A stretch of DNA of 64,000 bases from Knoxdaviesia capensis. Taxonomy: Eukaryota > Ascomycota > Sordariomycetes > Microascales > Gondwanamycetaceae. Below are positions 32,887-44,724 of this stretch, piece by piece. Every line of letters starts with the position of its first letter. Within the stretch, counting starts at the first letter, position 1. The notes under the pieces were generated by a model, which was given only the letters and a program-made list of their open reading frames with translations, had not been told where the DNA came from and did no database searches. Location of the stretch: positions 1-64,000 of the forward strand of contig LNGK01000013.1 of assembly GCA_001510575.1 (NCBI GenBank), read 5' to 3'. The position numbers and the translations under genes are program-made.

Positions 32887-34203
32887 ATGGTATGTTGCTC
32901 CAAACGTCTGTCAGCATTTGTCCTGCTCTGGGAGAAGAGCTTGCACGATCTTGAGTATCCAACACGCGAAGAACCCAAGCTTATTTTGCCTCGTTTTGCT
33001 TTCTCCTCACAGGGCTGTTGTATGTCCTCATCCGCCGGCACCGACCCGTCTCCCTACGCGGGAGCTCCTGGCCCCTCCTCACGAGCGATCAACCCATCGG
33101 CAGGGACGGTCTCTAGTGATGACCCACCCGCTGTACAACCTGGCACGACATCGAACTCGTCCCAGAACCGGCTCAACCCTAATTCGAGCAGCCGCCCTGC
33201 TGCGCGGGACCCCCCGCCGCTGTCGCAACATATCAACCACCCTCTCCGCCGCCACCGCTGGTCGTCCCGGGCCCGCCGCTGGACCCGTGCCGACATCGAC
33301 AAGGAACGAGCCGACTTCTTTGATACTCGCGTCACCGCTCGTGCGGAAATCTGGCAGGCTTTGCACGTCGCTCTTCAGAATCTGTGGGACTCTCCGGTCC
33401 CGGCCCCGGCCAACACCGGCTCGGCCACTGGCGGCGGCGGTGGTGCTGCAGCTGCAGCCGAAGACACTAGCCTGGCTACTGCCCAGACCATTCTCGACGC
33501 TGCCGAAATCACCGTTCCTACGGGCGACCTGGCGCAGGGGGCGTACGACTCGCTGGGCAACTTCTATAGACTTCCCGAGTGGATAGTCGCCGATCCCGAC
33601 AACCTGGTGGAAGCGGGCCCCGACAGCGCAAGTGGCGTGGGTGTCGAGGCGCCGCTTTCGCGCGTTACCTCGGTCGATGTGGCTGCTGCCGACGCTAAGA
33701 CGGCGGCAGAGATGGTGACGGCCGGCGGCGGCGGTGGCGGCGGCGAGCTTGCATCCGACGCCGGTACGGACGACGAGGAGCTGGATGGCGCCAAGGCCGC
33801 TGCGGCTGCTAAGTCGGCCGAGGCCGCGGCCGCGGCGCAGGCCAAGGGCAAGGCGGTCGACACGGGGCGCAACATGCTGACGGTGGTGGCGCGGCTGAGC
33901 GAGACGGCGCAGGACGTGTCTGTCCGCGTGCCGAGCGATGTGACGGTGCAAGGCCTGGCGCTGCAGGTGATGGAGAAATCTGGAGTGAGTTGCCTGCCGT
34001 CCGTGATCAACCCGTTTTTTTTCCTGGAGAGTTTGTTCTTGCTTGCTAACGCTCGACTTTTCTTTCTCTCTTCTCTACAGCTCCCCGAGTCGCGGGCATT
34101 GCGCATTGCTTACATGGGGAAGATAATGGACCCTGCGGCGTCGCTGGTGTCTCAAGGCTGGGCGCCAGGGCACATTCTCAACGCTCTGGTGTTTAATCGG
34201 TAG
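32887..34203 (+). CDS. UBTD/DC-UbP-type ubiquitin-like protein
   Basis: Three exons, 32887..32889, 33013..33984 and 34081..34203, 365 aa. The first exon is just the ATG; splicing GTATGT to TCACAG gives MGCCMSSSAG, a dual myristoylation/palmitoylation start as in vertebrate UBTD1/2 proteins. Residues ~70-180 carry the conserved N-terminal ubiquitin-binding domain (RRHRWSSRARRWTRADI, ADFFDTRVTARAEIWQALH, LPEWIVADPDNLV). A Gly/Ala-rich linker follows, and the C terminus is a ubiquitin fold (TVVARLSETAQDVSVRVPSD... RIAYMGKIMDPAASL, GHILNALVF) without a terminal Gly-Gly, so it is not conjugated. Family members bind ubiquitin and E2/E3 enzymes. The first intron (123 nt) is open and in frame, so retention would make MVCCSK instead. 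Confidence 0.9.
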   Translation: MVCCSKRLSAFVLLWEKSLHDLEYPTREEPKLILPRFAFSSQGCCMSSSAGTDPSPYAGAPGPSSRAINPSAGTVSSDDPPAVQPGTTSNSSQNRLNPNSSSRPAARDPPPLSQHINHPLRRHRWSSRARRWTRADIDKERADFFDTRVTARAEIWQALHVALQNLWDSPVPAPANTGSATGGGGGAAAAAEDTSLATAQTILDAAEITVPTGDLAQGAYDSLGNFYRLPEWIVADPDNLVEAGPDSASGVGVEAPLSRVTSVDVAAADAKTAAEMVTAGGGGGGGELASDAGTDDEELDGAKAAAAAKSAEAAAAAQAKGKAVDTGRNMLTVVARLSETAQDVSVRVPSDVTVQGLALQVMEKSGVSCLPSVINPFFFLESLFLLANARLFFLSSLQLPESRALRIAYMGKIMDPAASLVSQGWAPGHILNALVFNR

Positions 34204-35665
34204 TCTTTGTGTTGAGGTCGTTTTCTGATCCCCGCTCGCCTGCGTTCCATGTTGACTGACGTCGGTATGCCATTCAACATTCTCGCCTACCGCTTGTCGT
34301 TTTCTATTTCTTTGACTTCCTTACCACGGCCGTTCCGGCCATTTTAATATTCTGTTCTGCTCTTTTTTCTTCTGTTTTGAAATATACCCCCTTCTCTTTG
34401 CTTTCTTGCACACCGCCGATCCTCCTATTTCATATCTGGCGGGACTGGTTTTGCGCTGGCGTTTGGCTTTTGTTTGCTCATGGCTGTTACGACCATTTCC
34501 CACCTTTTCTGCTATACTCTGTCGTTACAATTTTTAATTCTCTCCCTCTGGCGGTAATATACGGCGCACCCGAGCTCTTTGGCTTGAGCCGGGCGTGCGA
34601 GTCTGAGGCATTTTCTTTTCTCCTTCTTCTTGGTGTTTCGAGCGCTCTCATGTTTTCTTTCGTCTCTTTGCATTTGGAGGGCTGGTATAGCGTTGTCATT
34701 TCACTCTCACCAAAACATGAGTATCATCGCCTCGACCCTGAGCATAATACGGTCTTTTCAGGGGGCTTTTTTTTTTGAGTATCTTTTTGAGTATTTTTTT
34801 CTCATGGGCTGTTGCCACCAGCGTTTTTCTTGTATTTTCCTTCTTTCCGAGCGTGGATGCGGATATGAATTGTTGATGATTGTATTTTCGGAGGACTTTG
34901 GTTCTGTATCTTGGGACAAGGTGGTGATGCGGTCTTTCTTTTGGGTGGGGTGGGTGGCGGGACATGTCGCCGCTTGTCCCTTGAGATTGGGCGAGTATCA
35001 CCACTTTTACTGCCGGATCAGGCCATGTTGTACACTTAGCGGGAGTAATTGAAAGATGCGTCGCTGTGGACATTCATTCATATACCCGGCGTTGTGTGAC
35101 CATTCTACGACTTCTAGCATGCGCCAGAAAAGCTACGGTGACAGCGAACACTGACCGAGTGAAAAGGAGAAGACGTTCATGTTTCGGTACAGGAAAAGGA
35201 GACAAAAAAGATAAATACTAACAGTAAAAAAACGGAATTGAAAAAACGCAACCAAGAAAATTATATGGGTGAGGTAGTTTGAGATGGGGCGGAGAACCAC
35301 TTCACCTCGACTGAGGATTGAAACCCCCAGTGAGACAAGAGGGGGACATTGAACATTGGGATACCAGGGGAAAAAAACGAACGGAGAAGCGAAGATTCAG
35401 TGAGAGAGAATGAGACAGACCAGCACACGACTTTTTACCAATAAAAAACGATCAAAGACCCAAACACGTCCCAGCGGCCCGCCCTTGTTTTTGTGTGATT
35501 TCTTTCCGGGTTGAAGCTCCCAAATTTGCCGTATTTCCTCCTCTCTGTTTTTGGTGTGATGTTCCAGTATTCAATGCTCGTAAAAAACCACCTCATCTTC
35601 GAAATTCTAGAGATGAAGAAAAAGGGCAAAACACCGACAAACAGACACAGAGGGGGGGAACGAGA
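34204..35665. other. intergenic, convergent 3' flanks
   Basis: T-rich on the plus strand from 34300 to 34800, then A-rich to 35660. It lies between the ends of the UBTD gene (+) and SEC26 (-), 1.46 kb. Open stretches here (34377-34778, 34630-35052) are hydrophobic only because of the T-rich composition. No gene recognised. Confidence 0.5.
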
Positions 35666-38600
35666 TTACGCGGCGGTGGCGGTGGTGCCGATCTTGTTGA
35701 GGCCCTTGAGACTGCCCAGGCTGAGGGCCAGACCCTGCGAGCGGCTGCGTATCCGGACGAAGCCGGTGATCGGGCCGTCGTCGCTCTTCTTCTCGATGCT
35801 CAGGTTGGCTAGGGCGTCCTCGCCTGCAGATTGGGGGAATTGGGTGGTTAGTAGGAGAGTCAAAGACTGAAGAGGGAGATAGGCAGTGGGGGAGTGTGTA
35901 GGAGGGAGAAAGAGGGAAAAAGAAAAAGAAAAAGAGGAGCAGTATGAGGTTAAAAAGGACAGCAGGAGGGTAGAGGGGTAGTAGGGAGGAGTAGGATATA
36001 AGAAACTCACCGAACACGCTCTTCGCGTACAGGTTCGCGCTGAGGAACTGGCAGTCGCCCTTCATGCTGGCCTCGGGCGTCAGGCAGTTCATGTTGGTGC
36101 ACGCCATCAGCTGCTCGAGGAACTCGCGCAGCGTCTTGGCCTTGGAGTTGATGTTGACCTTGTTCTCCCACTCGAACTCGGTCCACATCGTGCGGAACTG
36201 CGTCTCCGAGCACGTGGCCGGCTGGATGTAGTCCATGATGTCGACGTGCACGTCGTTCAGAATCACCACGTTCGTGTCCGTCGAGTGCGCCCCGTCGTAC
36301 ACCACGTTGCCGAAGATCACCCCCGTGTCCGTCGACGATACCTTGATCGTGCACTGCACGTTGTGGAAGTCGTGCGGGCCCAGGTTCTGCGTCGTCGGCC
36401 GCTCGACCACCTTCAGGTCGCCCAGCGTCGCAAACTCCACTGACAGGTTCTGCAACGTGTCCGTCGTCTGGTTGACCAGCAGCACGTCCAGCACAATGTC
36501 GAACTGGTGCACCTTGACGTACGCCTCGGCGTACACCGGGTCGGAGAAGCCCGTGAGCTGCACTACGCGGCTGAGCTTGGACGACAGGTCCTCGGTGGCG
36601 TTATCACCGCCGGTCGCCCGCTCCAGATCCAGCTCCAGCTCGTCCAGGCCCTCGCCAGCGTTCTTCTTCGCCAGCTGGCGGATCGACACCACGTCGTCGA
36701 CCTGCACCGCCGTCTTGGCCTTCTCGGTGGCCTCCTTGGCCAGCCGCTTCTTCTCCTCAGCCTGCACCATCGCGTGGAACGCCTTGCGGGTGTCGTCGAG
36801 GAACACCGTCTCGAGCTCCTTGTGCTTGGAGAACTCGGCCAGTGACCGCACACAGGTCATGATACGGTCGACCGAGTCCTCGTCGATCGGCGCCTTGGTA
36901 AAGTGCGACTGGCCAACGCGGATGATCGAGATCATAATCAGCATGGCCTCGGCCCGCAGCGCGTTTGTCCGCGCATCGTCCTTCGAGATTTCGTTGTGGC
37001 GCATGACGAGCTTGACGAGAGTGGCCGCAAGGACCGTCGCCAGGTAGTAGTCGCCGTCGAGAATAAGCTGGCGCAGCGGCGGCTTGGAGGCGGTCTTAAC
37101 AGCCTCCAGCTTGGCCGCAGCTGCCGATGCGCTGGTGAGGGCGGTCTCAGTGGCGTAGGTGCCGTCCGCAAGCACCCTCCGCGAACCACTGGGGGCTTTC
37201 GAGTTGCCGTTGGTGTGTTCCACTTCCGGCGCCGGCTCTCCGGAGTCCTGAGCATCGAGGAGGCGCTGCTCCGACGCGAGAATGGGGATTTCGCCCAGAG
37301 ACGACCGTATCCGCTTCCAGGCATCCCGGATATCCCGCTCCTCCAGGGAGTACTCTCCGACAATCCAGAGGATGCCGCGGTACACCTTGCCGGCGCGAAC
37401 CTCGCTGAGAGTCGACACTAGTCGGCTAACAATGGGGCTACGCAGCTTCGGGAACTTCTCAACAACCTCCTTGGCAAAGTTGATGACGTCGACGGCCGAG
37501 GCATTGTTAAAGTCGCCGATGAAGTCCATCAACAGCTCGATGACGCTGGCAGCAACCTCGGAGAACTTGATGGCGCACTGGTGGATGGCGTGGATCAGCA
37601 GCTGGCGGTACTCGCTGTTCTTCTCGTACTCCTGGTCAACGGTCTTGCCCAGCTCCTTCTTCAGCAGTAGAACAACCTCCTCGACGTTCTTGCTCGACAC
37701 CATGTCCATAGCAATGCCGAGGGCTTTGCGGCGAACGTCCAGGTCGGGGCTGGAGAGGACCCGCAGGATTTCCATGATGAGGTCATCGAGAACGCCTTCG
37801 TTCTTCTGACGGAGCTGGTTTACGCGGTCGAGGACAATAAGCTTGACGTTGTTGTCGGCCTCCTTGATGCTCAGTTCGATAAATTTTGCGGCGGCGGCTT
37901 TGACAGCCACCGGGTTGCTGGTCAGGGCGGTCAGCGACGAGGCAGCTTCGTAGACGACGGTGGAGGTTGGCGCCTCGAGAAGGTCGAAAATCAACCGCAG
38001 ATACCGCGCCTTGTTCTGGGAGTTCTGCACGGCATCCTTGCGGATGAACTCCAGCTCCGAGAGCTGGAGCAGTTCCTCGGCGTTGGGGATGCCATCGAAC
38101 ACGGTGCTGAGGTAGGTGAGGGCAAGGTCGTGGCTGATGCTGGACAGAGCCGAGAAGGCATTGCGCTTGCAGTTGCCATCGATTTCGGTCTCGAGGAATG
38201 TTGAGATGAGCTCGGGAGCATCCGGGATGAGGGTCGGCGAATGCTGGTGGATCGAGGCCACGGCGAAGACGGCGTTCTTACGGACATAGGCGTGCTTGTG
38301 CTTCAGGCATGACCGGGCCGACGAGAGCAGCGGCTCAATCAGTTCGGGTTCGCGAAGCTTGCAGAGAAAGCGCAGGGTATTTCCCCGGATGAACTCGTTA
38401 GGGTGCTGGAGATCGTTCCGGATGCCATTGCTACAAACACGAGGAAATAAGGGGTGGAAGCGGTCAGTAAGGTATTTGCTCCACCATGTTACAAAAAAAT
38501 TAGGCAGCCGAATTTCGGACACGACAGGAAGAAGCTGCTCCAGCCACAACACAGCGAAACATACCAAACCAGAATCATCTCCTGCTTCAGCTTGCCACTA

Positions 38601-38869
38601 GCATCAAGCTTGGGACATATTTCGTAGTAGAAGTATAGCAGCTTCTTCAACGGTTTGTACTTGGACGGCATCACGAAGCGGATGATGTGCATCAGCAACG
38701 ACGGCATGGGGTCGCCGTTCAGCATGACGGTGAGGATGCGCTTCATGGTTTCGACCTTGGATTCGTCGGTGCCTTTCTCCAGCTGGAGACGCAGGTCCGA
38801 AACCGACGGAACATCGGCGGCGTTGTCCTGGTGCACCAGACTGTAGGCGTTCTCGAGAAACGAAGCCAT
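35666..38869 (-). CDS. SEC26: coatomer subunit beta (beta-COP)
   Basis: Three exons, complement(35666..35823, 36011..38430, 38565..38869), 960 aa, close to the usual ~950-970. Introns use GTATGT to TTGTAG (134 nt) and GTGAGT to CTGCAG (187 nt). Start MASFLENAYSLVHQDN is typical. An alpha-solenoid adaptin-like trunk fills about the first 550 residues (NGIRNDLQHPNEFIRGNTLRF, HKHAYVRKNAVFAV, IVGEYSLEERDI). The C-terminal coatomer beta appendage follows (LQNLSVEFATLGDLKV, YDGAHSTDTNVVILNDVHVDIMDYI, RTMWTEFEWENKV), ending SLKGLNKIGTTATAA. It is part of the COPI F-subcomplex that coats Golgi-to-ER vesicles and is essential in yeast. Confidence 0.97.
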
Positions 38870-39708
38870 GATGGGCGAAAGAGCTTCGTCGGAGCGGGAA
38901 CACGGGATCGGAGGGGCCGGCGGGACGGTGTATAGGCTGCCAAAACAGCGAGGGTGTCGACGGGAAAGTCAATGGAGGTTGGAAAGAGTCGGAGATGGAA
39001 GATAGAGACGTTGGCCGATGATCCAAGGAGACGTTGAAGGAGGCGGTGGTTCTTACAGGGGCAAAACGGGGCCCGGTGAGAGCGACACGTAGAAAGGGAG
39101 GGAGGGGGGCTTTCGTTAGGGGCGGTCGAGACGATGATAGAGAGAAGCGGGTGAGGGGGGAGTTACGGAGGGAAGAAGTTGGCGATGGCGTCCCCCAGAT
39201 ACGATGATGAGAATTGAGGAAAACCAGGCACAGATTCTGGATGTCAACAGGTGTCCTCAGCTTCTCCAGCAAGCTTCAGATTGCAAAAGGGTGATGAAAA
39301 GGGGAGGGATGAAGTTCGGGTTGAAGGTTGGTGATGGCTTTAATGGGGTTGAATTAAGACACCTATCCATTTTCCAGTTAGTGATTTTTCCCACCCACCA
39401 CACAAAACATTACACAAAAGGAAACGCCACCAAAAAAACCCCCCAGAACACCGACAAAGAGCTAGAACATTGGTGGCACACGTGAAAGGTCAGCTGATGT
39501 GGCGTCCATGCTTGGAGGTTAAGCCACAAAGCGGTCAAGACAAGGAGGGAAAATCAGGGCCAAGGCTTGTACAGTGTGTTGCTGCTATCGACCCCGCCAT
39601 ACACTGTGCAGATCTGATCGAAATAGAAAATCCGAGAATGCGATTTCTGGGCGTGGAACTTGCGCTTGACATCTCCCAATCCTTTGACTTCACCCGACCA
39701 TTTTCACG
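38870..39708. other. shared upstream region of SEC26 and mago
   Basis: 839 bases between two divergent start codons, so a candidate bidirectional promoter. The SEC26 side is CT-rich when read on its strand. An A/C-rich patch lies at 39380-39460. No other gene seen. Confidence 0.5.
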
Positions 39709-40593
39709 ATGTCAAGCCAATTGGATCCTTTCTACGTCCGGTACTAGTACGTCTATTGTGCCCTGAACAAACATTGCTGTCTTTGGTTCAAACTCTAATC
39801 GTCGTTCCTCTTTGCTCTTGAAACAGCTCCGGTCACTCGGGCCGCTTCGGCCACGAGTTTCTTGGTACGTGCTCCGAATATCCGGCATTGCGCCATGACG
39901 CAGCCCCGTATCACGACTCCGGATAGTGTGTGGCTCTAACACGTGTGCTTCCTGCAGAATTTGACTTCCGTGTTGTCGGCGACGGTCGCAGTGCGGTGGC
40001 TCGCTACGCCAACAACTCGAACTACAGAAACGACAGCTTGATTCGCAAAGAGAGTACGCAATCGCGACCCCCGGCCGATATATATACTTCGTGTGGTGTG
40101 GACTGAACCTGGACTGACTAGAGTTTTTGGACTACCTCCAGTGCATGTGAGCTCGTTGATCATTGACGAGATCAAGCGCATCATTCGCACCAGCGAGATC
40201 ATGAAGTACGCCATATTCATCCATCTCTTAAGCGGTAGTGGCTTGTGTTTGTGGTGGGGAGAAGATAGTGTTTGCTGTGCTATACTAACACAGCTCTTAA
40301 CAATAGGGAGGATGATGCCAAATGGCCCCAGAAGAACAAGGACGGTCGTCAAGAGCTGGAGATCCGGCTAGGCAACGATCACATCTCCTTTGAGGTGAGG
40401 AATCCCTTTCTCGGTCTACGATAATTTATGTGCTAACCCCAAGCCTTTCCAGACCGCCAAAATCGGTGCTCTGATCGACGTCAATGAGTCAGCTGACCCG
40501 GAGGGACTTCGTGTCTTTTACTACCTTGTGCAAGACCTCAAGGCGCTGGTGTTCAGCCTGATCTCGCTACACTTCAAGATCAAGCCAATCTAA
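39709..40593 (+). CDS. mago: Mago nashi, exon junction complex core
   Basis: Six exons, 39709..39746, 39827..39864, 39958..40053, 40142..40205, 40307..40394 and 40453..40593, 154 aa, the normal length. All five introns (58-101 nt) have GTACGT/GTACGC/GTGAGG donors and AG ends and every join is in frame: FYVRYYSGHSGRFGHEFLEFDFR, RYANNSNYRNDSLIRKEMHVSS, IDEIKRIIRTSEIMKEDDAKWP, FETAKIGALIDVNES, VFYYLVQDLKALVFSLISLHFKIKPI. Mago pairs with Y14 and clamps eIF4A3 on spliced mRNA. That such an intron-dense gene encodes an exon-junction factor is typical of filamentous fungi, whereas budding yeasts have lost it. Confidence 0.97.
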
Positions 40594-40959
40594 TCCTGCA
40601 GCGTGGGATGTTGACGGTATTCATGTGGCTGATGAACGGGTTCTGGCGTTTTCTTTTTTAGTCTTTCTTTTGTTATTTTATGTGTTCAGCACTTGGGATT
40701 CTTCGCGAAAAAAACAGCAATACCCCTACATCGGCTTTTAGAGGAGGTTCAAAAAACTATCAGATGGTTCAAGATTATTCGGGTTCGATCGAGCAAGACC
40801 ACAGAACGGACTTCTGTGGTGTATGTGTGACATCTGTTGGAAAGATCAGCCAACTTTGGGCTTCTCGCCCAACCGCGCAGTGCTCCTATGAAAGAATTGG
40901 TAGAGTCCTACGAGATCTATAAGGTCTAGGCCGGGGTTCATAAAGAGTGCTTCACTTAC
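40594..40959. other. 3' flank of mago; possible last exon of coiled-coil gene
   Basis: On the reverse strand a short segment after a CGTAG acceptor near 40920 would extend the coiled-coil exon in frame (GLYQFFHRSTAR...) to a TGA near 40855. This is only a suggestion. Confidence 0.25.
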
Positions 40960-41345
40960 CAGAGGGTGCGGTATCCTTCAGAGCAGGCCCCCGGGCTTCC
41001 GTGTCTTTTTGGAATAGACGCTTCATGGCCTCCAGGTTGGCTTCTTGCTGTCGTTGCCATGTCGCCTCTTCGTCCAACCACGCCGTCCGCTGGTCCACCC
41101 ACCGGTTCTTGATCTTGGTGAGATGGGGCCTGTTGCTGCTGTTGCTACTCTGTCCGCTCGACCTCCCACTGTTCTTGAGATTGGTGAGACGGGCCTCGTC
41201 CTCTAGCCGCCGTGCCTCCCGCCGCTTCTCAATTTGGGTGAGAAGTTCCGCACTCTCACTTGTTTGAGCTTTAAGCCGATCTTCCGTCCCGGCCAAGCCC
41301 TGGAGAATGCCTTGTCTGATTTGTTGGCGTTCTTGTTGTGAGGCG
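40960..41345 (-). CDS. coiled-coil protein fragment (internal exon)
   Basis: An open stretch of ~125 codons rich in Glu, Arg and Gln with heptad character: SQQERQQIRQGILQGL, TQIEKRREARRLEDEARL, DEEATWQRQQEANLEAMKRL, plus a Ser/Asn-rich middle. It ends at a good GTAAGT donor (40959 downwards) right after DTAPSG, so it looks like an internal exon. The 5' side is closed by an in-frame TAA near 41346, with no convincing acceptor or ATG, so the gene start is missing. Either a multi-exon gene whose other exons I could not place or a remnant. No family recognised. Confidence 0.4.
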
Positions 41346-43267
41346 AGGTTTTATGATCTTTCTATCTCAAACAGAAATTTCGAGAAGACGAACAAGAAAT
41401 TGTTGATTTCTTGAATACTTTAGAAAAGTTGACCGGGGAGTCCGAATTCCGTAAATTTAAGAGTTACACAAATTTCAAGGTTGTGAGTAAAAGTACTGTC
41501 GAATAAGCATACCATGGCAACATGTAGGATAGCCTTGGACCGGCAAGGCTGGCAAGGCTGGCCAGGAAGAAGCACTGGAGGGAACACGCGCGCCAGTTCA
41601 TAGAAAGGTTGAGAGGAAGATTGCCAGTATGTTCGAGGACAAAGTGTCAGAAGACAGTATTCGCTAGGAAGTGTGTGATGGGAAAACCCATGAGTGGTAG
41701 CAAGCGGGCGTCTAAAAGATGAGGAGAGGGAGAAGAAGAGTTGTGGAAAGGAAGGCGGAGAAGAAGCCTCTTATACCCTCGCCAATATGCATGGAACCCT
41801 CCAAATATAGACCTGAATCACATAAAAGCGAATTATGAAAGCCTAAGAAAGCAATACGGGAAAGAGTGATTCATGGAAATATGTACTTAACTTGGCGTCA
41901 AGCCCAAACCTGTTGGGTTAGATCACCAAACTCGGCATCCGCGAGCACAACATCTCTCTCGCCGGATGCTGGGTCGGCCGGAGGAATAGCAAAGCAAGTT
42001 CACAGACCAACGGGCCGGCCACCACGTCGCAAGTCACCGACTGGTTTCCTGATTAATAACTTGCCGTAACTGCGGGATCAAGCCTTACGTACTCCTCGTC
42101 TGTGTTGCTGGGTTGCTGGAGTCGTGATGAGAAGTCGTTGGAGACCCGGCCAATTACAGAACCGCAGTGCGCGCCGTTCTCACCGGGCCTCCACGCTTTG
42201 GAGCGCCGCCGGGATCACGCCTACTATTTGCTTGAGTCCCGGTTTGGGTTGTCCGCTTCTTCCCATGGAGACTTTCCCTTCGACAACGACAAAGTGGCCA
42301 TCTTGTTCTTCAAGGCTGCGGAACAATCTAAGGACGGTTGGAAAGGAGATGATAGCATCACTGCCATCTAGATTCGTACAGCGAGATGCGAGAAAGTCGG
42401 ACGCCGCTGTATAGGAGGGGCATAAGTTGTGTTTCCCAGTCTGGGTGAGTTCCCGGTCGAAGTATTGAGAGAATCAGACATCTGAACACGCAAGAAAGAA
42501 ACGCAAAATTGATGATGCCGAAAACAGGCTCGATTTTATCGTCGGCCAGATTAAGTAAGGGTTACGTCTTAGGGTTGCCGTTTCAGCCCAACTGGTCATT
42601 TCCATCCCGTCCACTGTAACCCTGCTCCGGTCTACGGTCCACGAGTGTCTGTGCTCACTCACTCACTCACTCACTCTCTCTCTCTCCTCTCCTCCGCTTT
42701 GGCAGCCAAATCCCCAAATCCTGTTTTTCTGTTGGCGTCGCTATCATTTGCATGCAGACTTGCCGCTATTGCCTCTTTTCTCCTCACGTTTTTCATCTCT
42801 CATCTCTCCGGCTGTGGAATGCACTACTCTTGATATCTGACCCATTTCCGTCGTGCCCTTATCATTCCTCATTGCCTCATCGTCCATCTTGAGTTGATTT
42901 GACTTTGTCTTACTTCTTGTCTTTTCTATCTCCCTCGTTCTTCTAATCGTATATATGTTTATCCGTCTTAGGCCTTTTGGTGGCTGACTTGTACTCTTTT
43001 ATTTCACGATCTCTTTCCCTCGCTTTTGAAACTTTGACGTTTCGGTTAACCTGACACTATATATCGTCATCTCTTCTTTTCTTTTTCGCATTTCCTCTTC
43101 CTATCGTCCACCACATCCTTCTGTCATAACCCTATCTGGTACCTGTGTTTGATTCTTGTTGATTGTCTCTGATCGTGTACATCTATCTTTTCATCTTCTG
43201 ATACCCCGGCCACTACGGCCACACGGAGACGTATACACACGCTTCGCTCACTACACACAACCCAACC
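41346..43267. other. intergenic, long pyrimidine-rich leader of GID4
   Basis: Upstream exons of the coiled-coil gene may hide here (a fragment PPADPASGERDVVLADAEF can be read on the reverse strand at ~41975-41920), but no joined model works. Telobox words at 42556-42564, 42569-42576 and 43127-43134. A CTCA tetranucleotide run at ~42653-42675 merges into CT repeats, and 42680-43130 is strongly pyrimidine-rich, fitting a long promoter/leader of GID4. Confidence 0.45.
42556..42576 (+). promoter_or_regulatory. paired telobox-like sites upstream of GID4
   Basis: TAAGGGTTA and TTAGGGTT five bases apart, about 700 bases before the GID4 ATG; a third, inverted copy (TAACCCTA, 43127-43134) lies ~135 bases before it. 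Confidence 0.35.
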
Positions 43268-44724
43268 ATGCCCACAAATAGCACACCTCCCGATGATCCG
43301 GGGCAGGACGGCACATTCCAATCATGCCCCGACGACACCGGCATCACCAGACCAACCTCGATACCTTCCAGCCCGCGGCTCTATAGTGTAGACCATGGTA
43401 TTTCAGAGTGGCCGCAATCGCCTCAACATACGAGTCATACTTCGCCGCCACTCTTCGCCGAACCCACCGATGCCCACATCCTGACCACCATGGACCCCGA
43501 CCTCTCCCTCTTCTACGAATCGCGCGAACAACCCGCCGCCGCATCGTCTTCCTCATCGTCGTTGCCACCCACCGCCCACACTCAACCCCATTCTCCCACC
43601 GCTCTGCCGACGCCCTCCGACTCCACCCCGCCGGCCGATGTCGCTGCGCAATCTGCCCCCGCGACGGCCGATGTTGATATGCTGAAGGACGAGGACGTTG
43701 TCCTGCACATACCCGTCCCGTCGGCGCTTCATCGCGGCGCCTCTGCAAAATCGGCAACGAAGAAAGGCTCGTTTTCGCGCAGCTCCCTCCTCCGCCACGG
43801 CTTCAATGCCGAGTTGAAAGCGCCGTCTGCCAACCGAGAAGCCGCCATGGAGCAGCCCGAAGATTGCCCGTATGACAGCTTCACATCTCCGTATTCCATG
43901 GGAATAGAGCATCCCGCGTTACGGGTAAGTGCCTTTGTTTTTTTCTCTGCCTTTTTTTTTGCACGTGAAAAACAGCAAGCAGCCACCCCCGGGATCGGAA
44001 TCCATCCGTGTCTCAATATCCACCTTAAATGTCTTATTCTGACGTGCCCCGTTTGCTTCCTTTTTCCCCCCCACCATAGGCTATCACCACGACCCCCTCG
44101 TCCTTCCTCCGACCCGGATCCCGGTTTGTCGGAAGCCAGCAGTCGGAGCGCCAGGTGTACGACGTGCAGGTGGAAATCAAGCAGGTCGATATGCGCGAGT
44201 CGTTCCTGTGCGGCTACCTGCGCATCCAGGGTCTGACGGAAGACCACCCGACGCTAACGACGTACTTCGACGGCGAGATCATCGGGCCCAAGTACAGCTT
44301 CATCACGCAGCACGCGTCATGGGGCGCCAGCGACCGCATCGACTTGAGCCACTGGGCTAAGTTCCCGGCCTTCCAGCCGCTGCAGAAGACGGCGCGCAAG
44401 GGCGACGTGCCGGCACCGGATCTGACGCAGAACCGCTACATGTTCATGCGGTGGAAGGAGCAGTTCCTCGTGCCCGACCACCGTGTGCGCACCATCACCG
44501 GCGCGTCGTTTGAGGGCTTCTACTACATCTGCTTCGACCAGGTCAAGGGGCTCGTCAGCGGAATTTACTTCCATGCTAAGAGCGAGAAGTACGCATTGCC
44601 CCATTCATGGCCACTGTCTTGTGGTGATTCCCTTACTGACTACCGTCTCTTCTACAGATTCCAGCACCTTGAACTGAACCACGTTCCTGATCGGGGAGCG
44701 TATTGTGATTACGAACTCCGATAG
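43268..44724 (+). CDS. GID4: GID4/Vid24 substrate receptor of the CTLH/GID ubiquitin ligase
   Basis: Three exons, 43268..43924, 44080..44588 and 44658..44724, 410 aa. Introns: GTAAGT to ACCATAG (155 nt) and GTACGC to CTACAG (69 nt). The first ~215 residues are low-complexity, rich in Ser, Pro and Thr. The C-terminal half is the Vid24 beta-barrel: SRFVGSQQSERQVYDVQVEI, SFLCGYLRIQGLTEDHPTLTTYFDGEIIG, TQHASWGASDRIDLSHW, NRYMFMRWKEQFLVPDHRV, GASFEGFYYICFDQ, HAKSEKFQHLEL, ending CDYELR. In yeast Gid4 binds N-terminal Pro degrons of gluconeogenic enzymes and hands them to the GID E3 when glucose returns. Confidence 0.95.

Noticed and set aside
34377..35052. Hydrophobic open frames that look like membrane proteins
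   Set aside because: T-rich 3' flanking DNA yields Phe/Leu-rich translations by composition alone.
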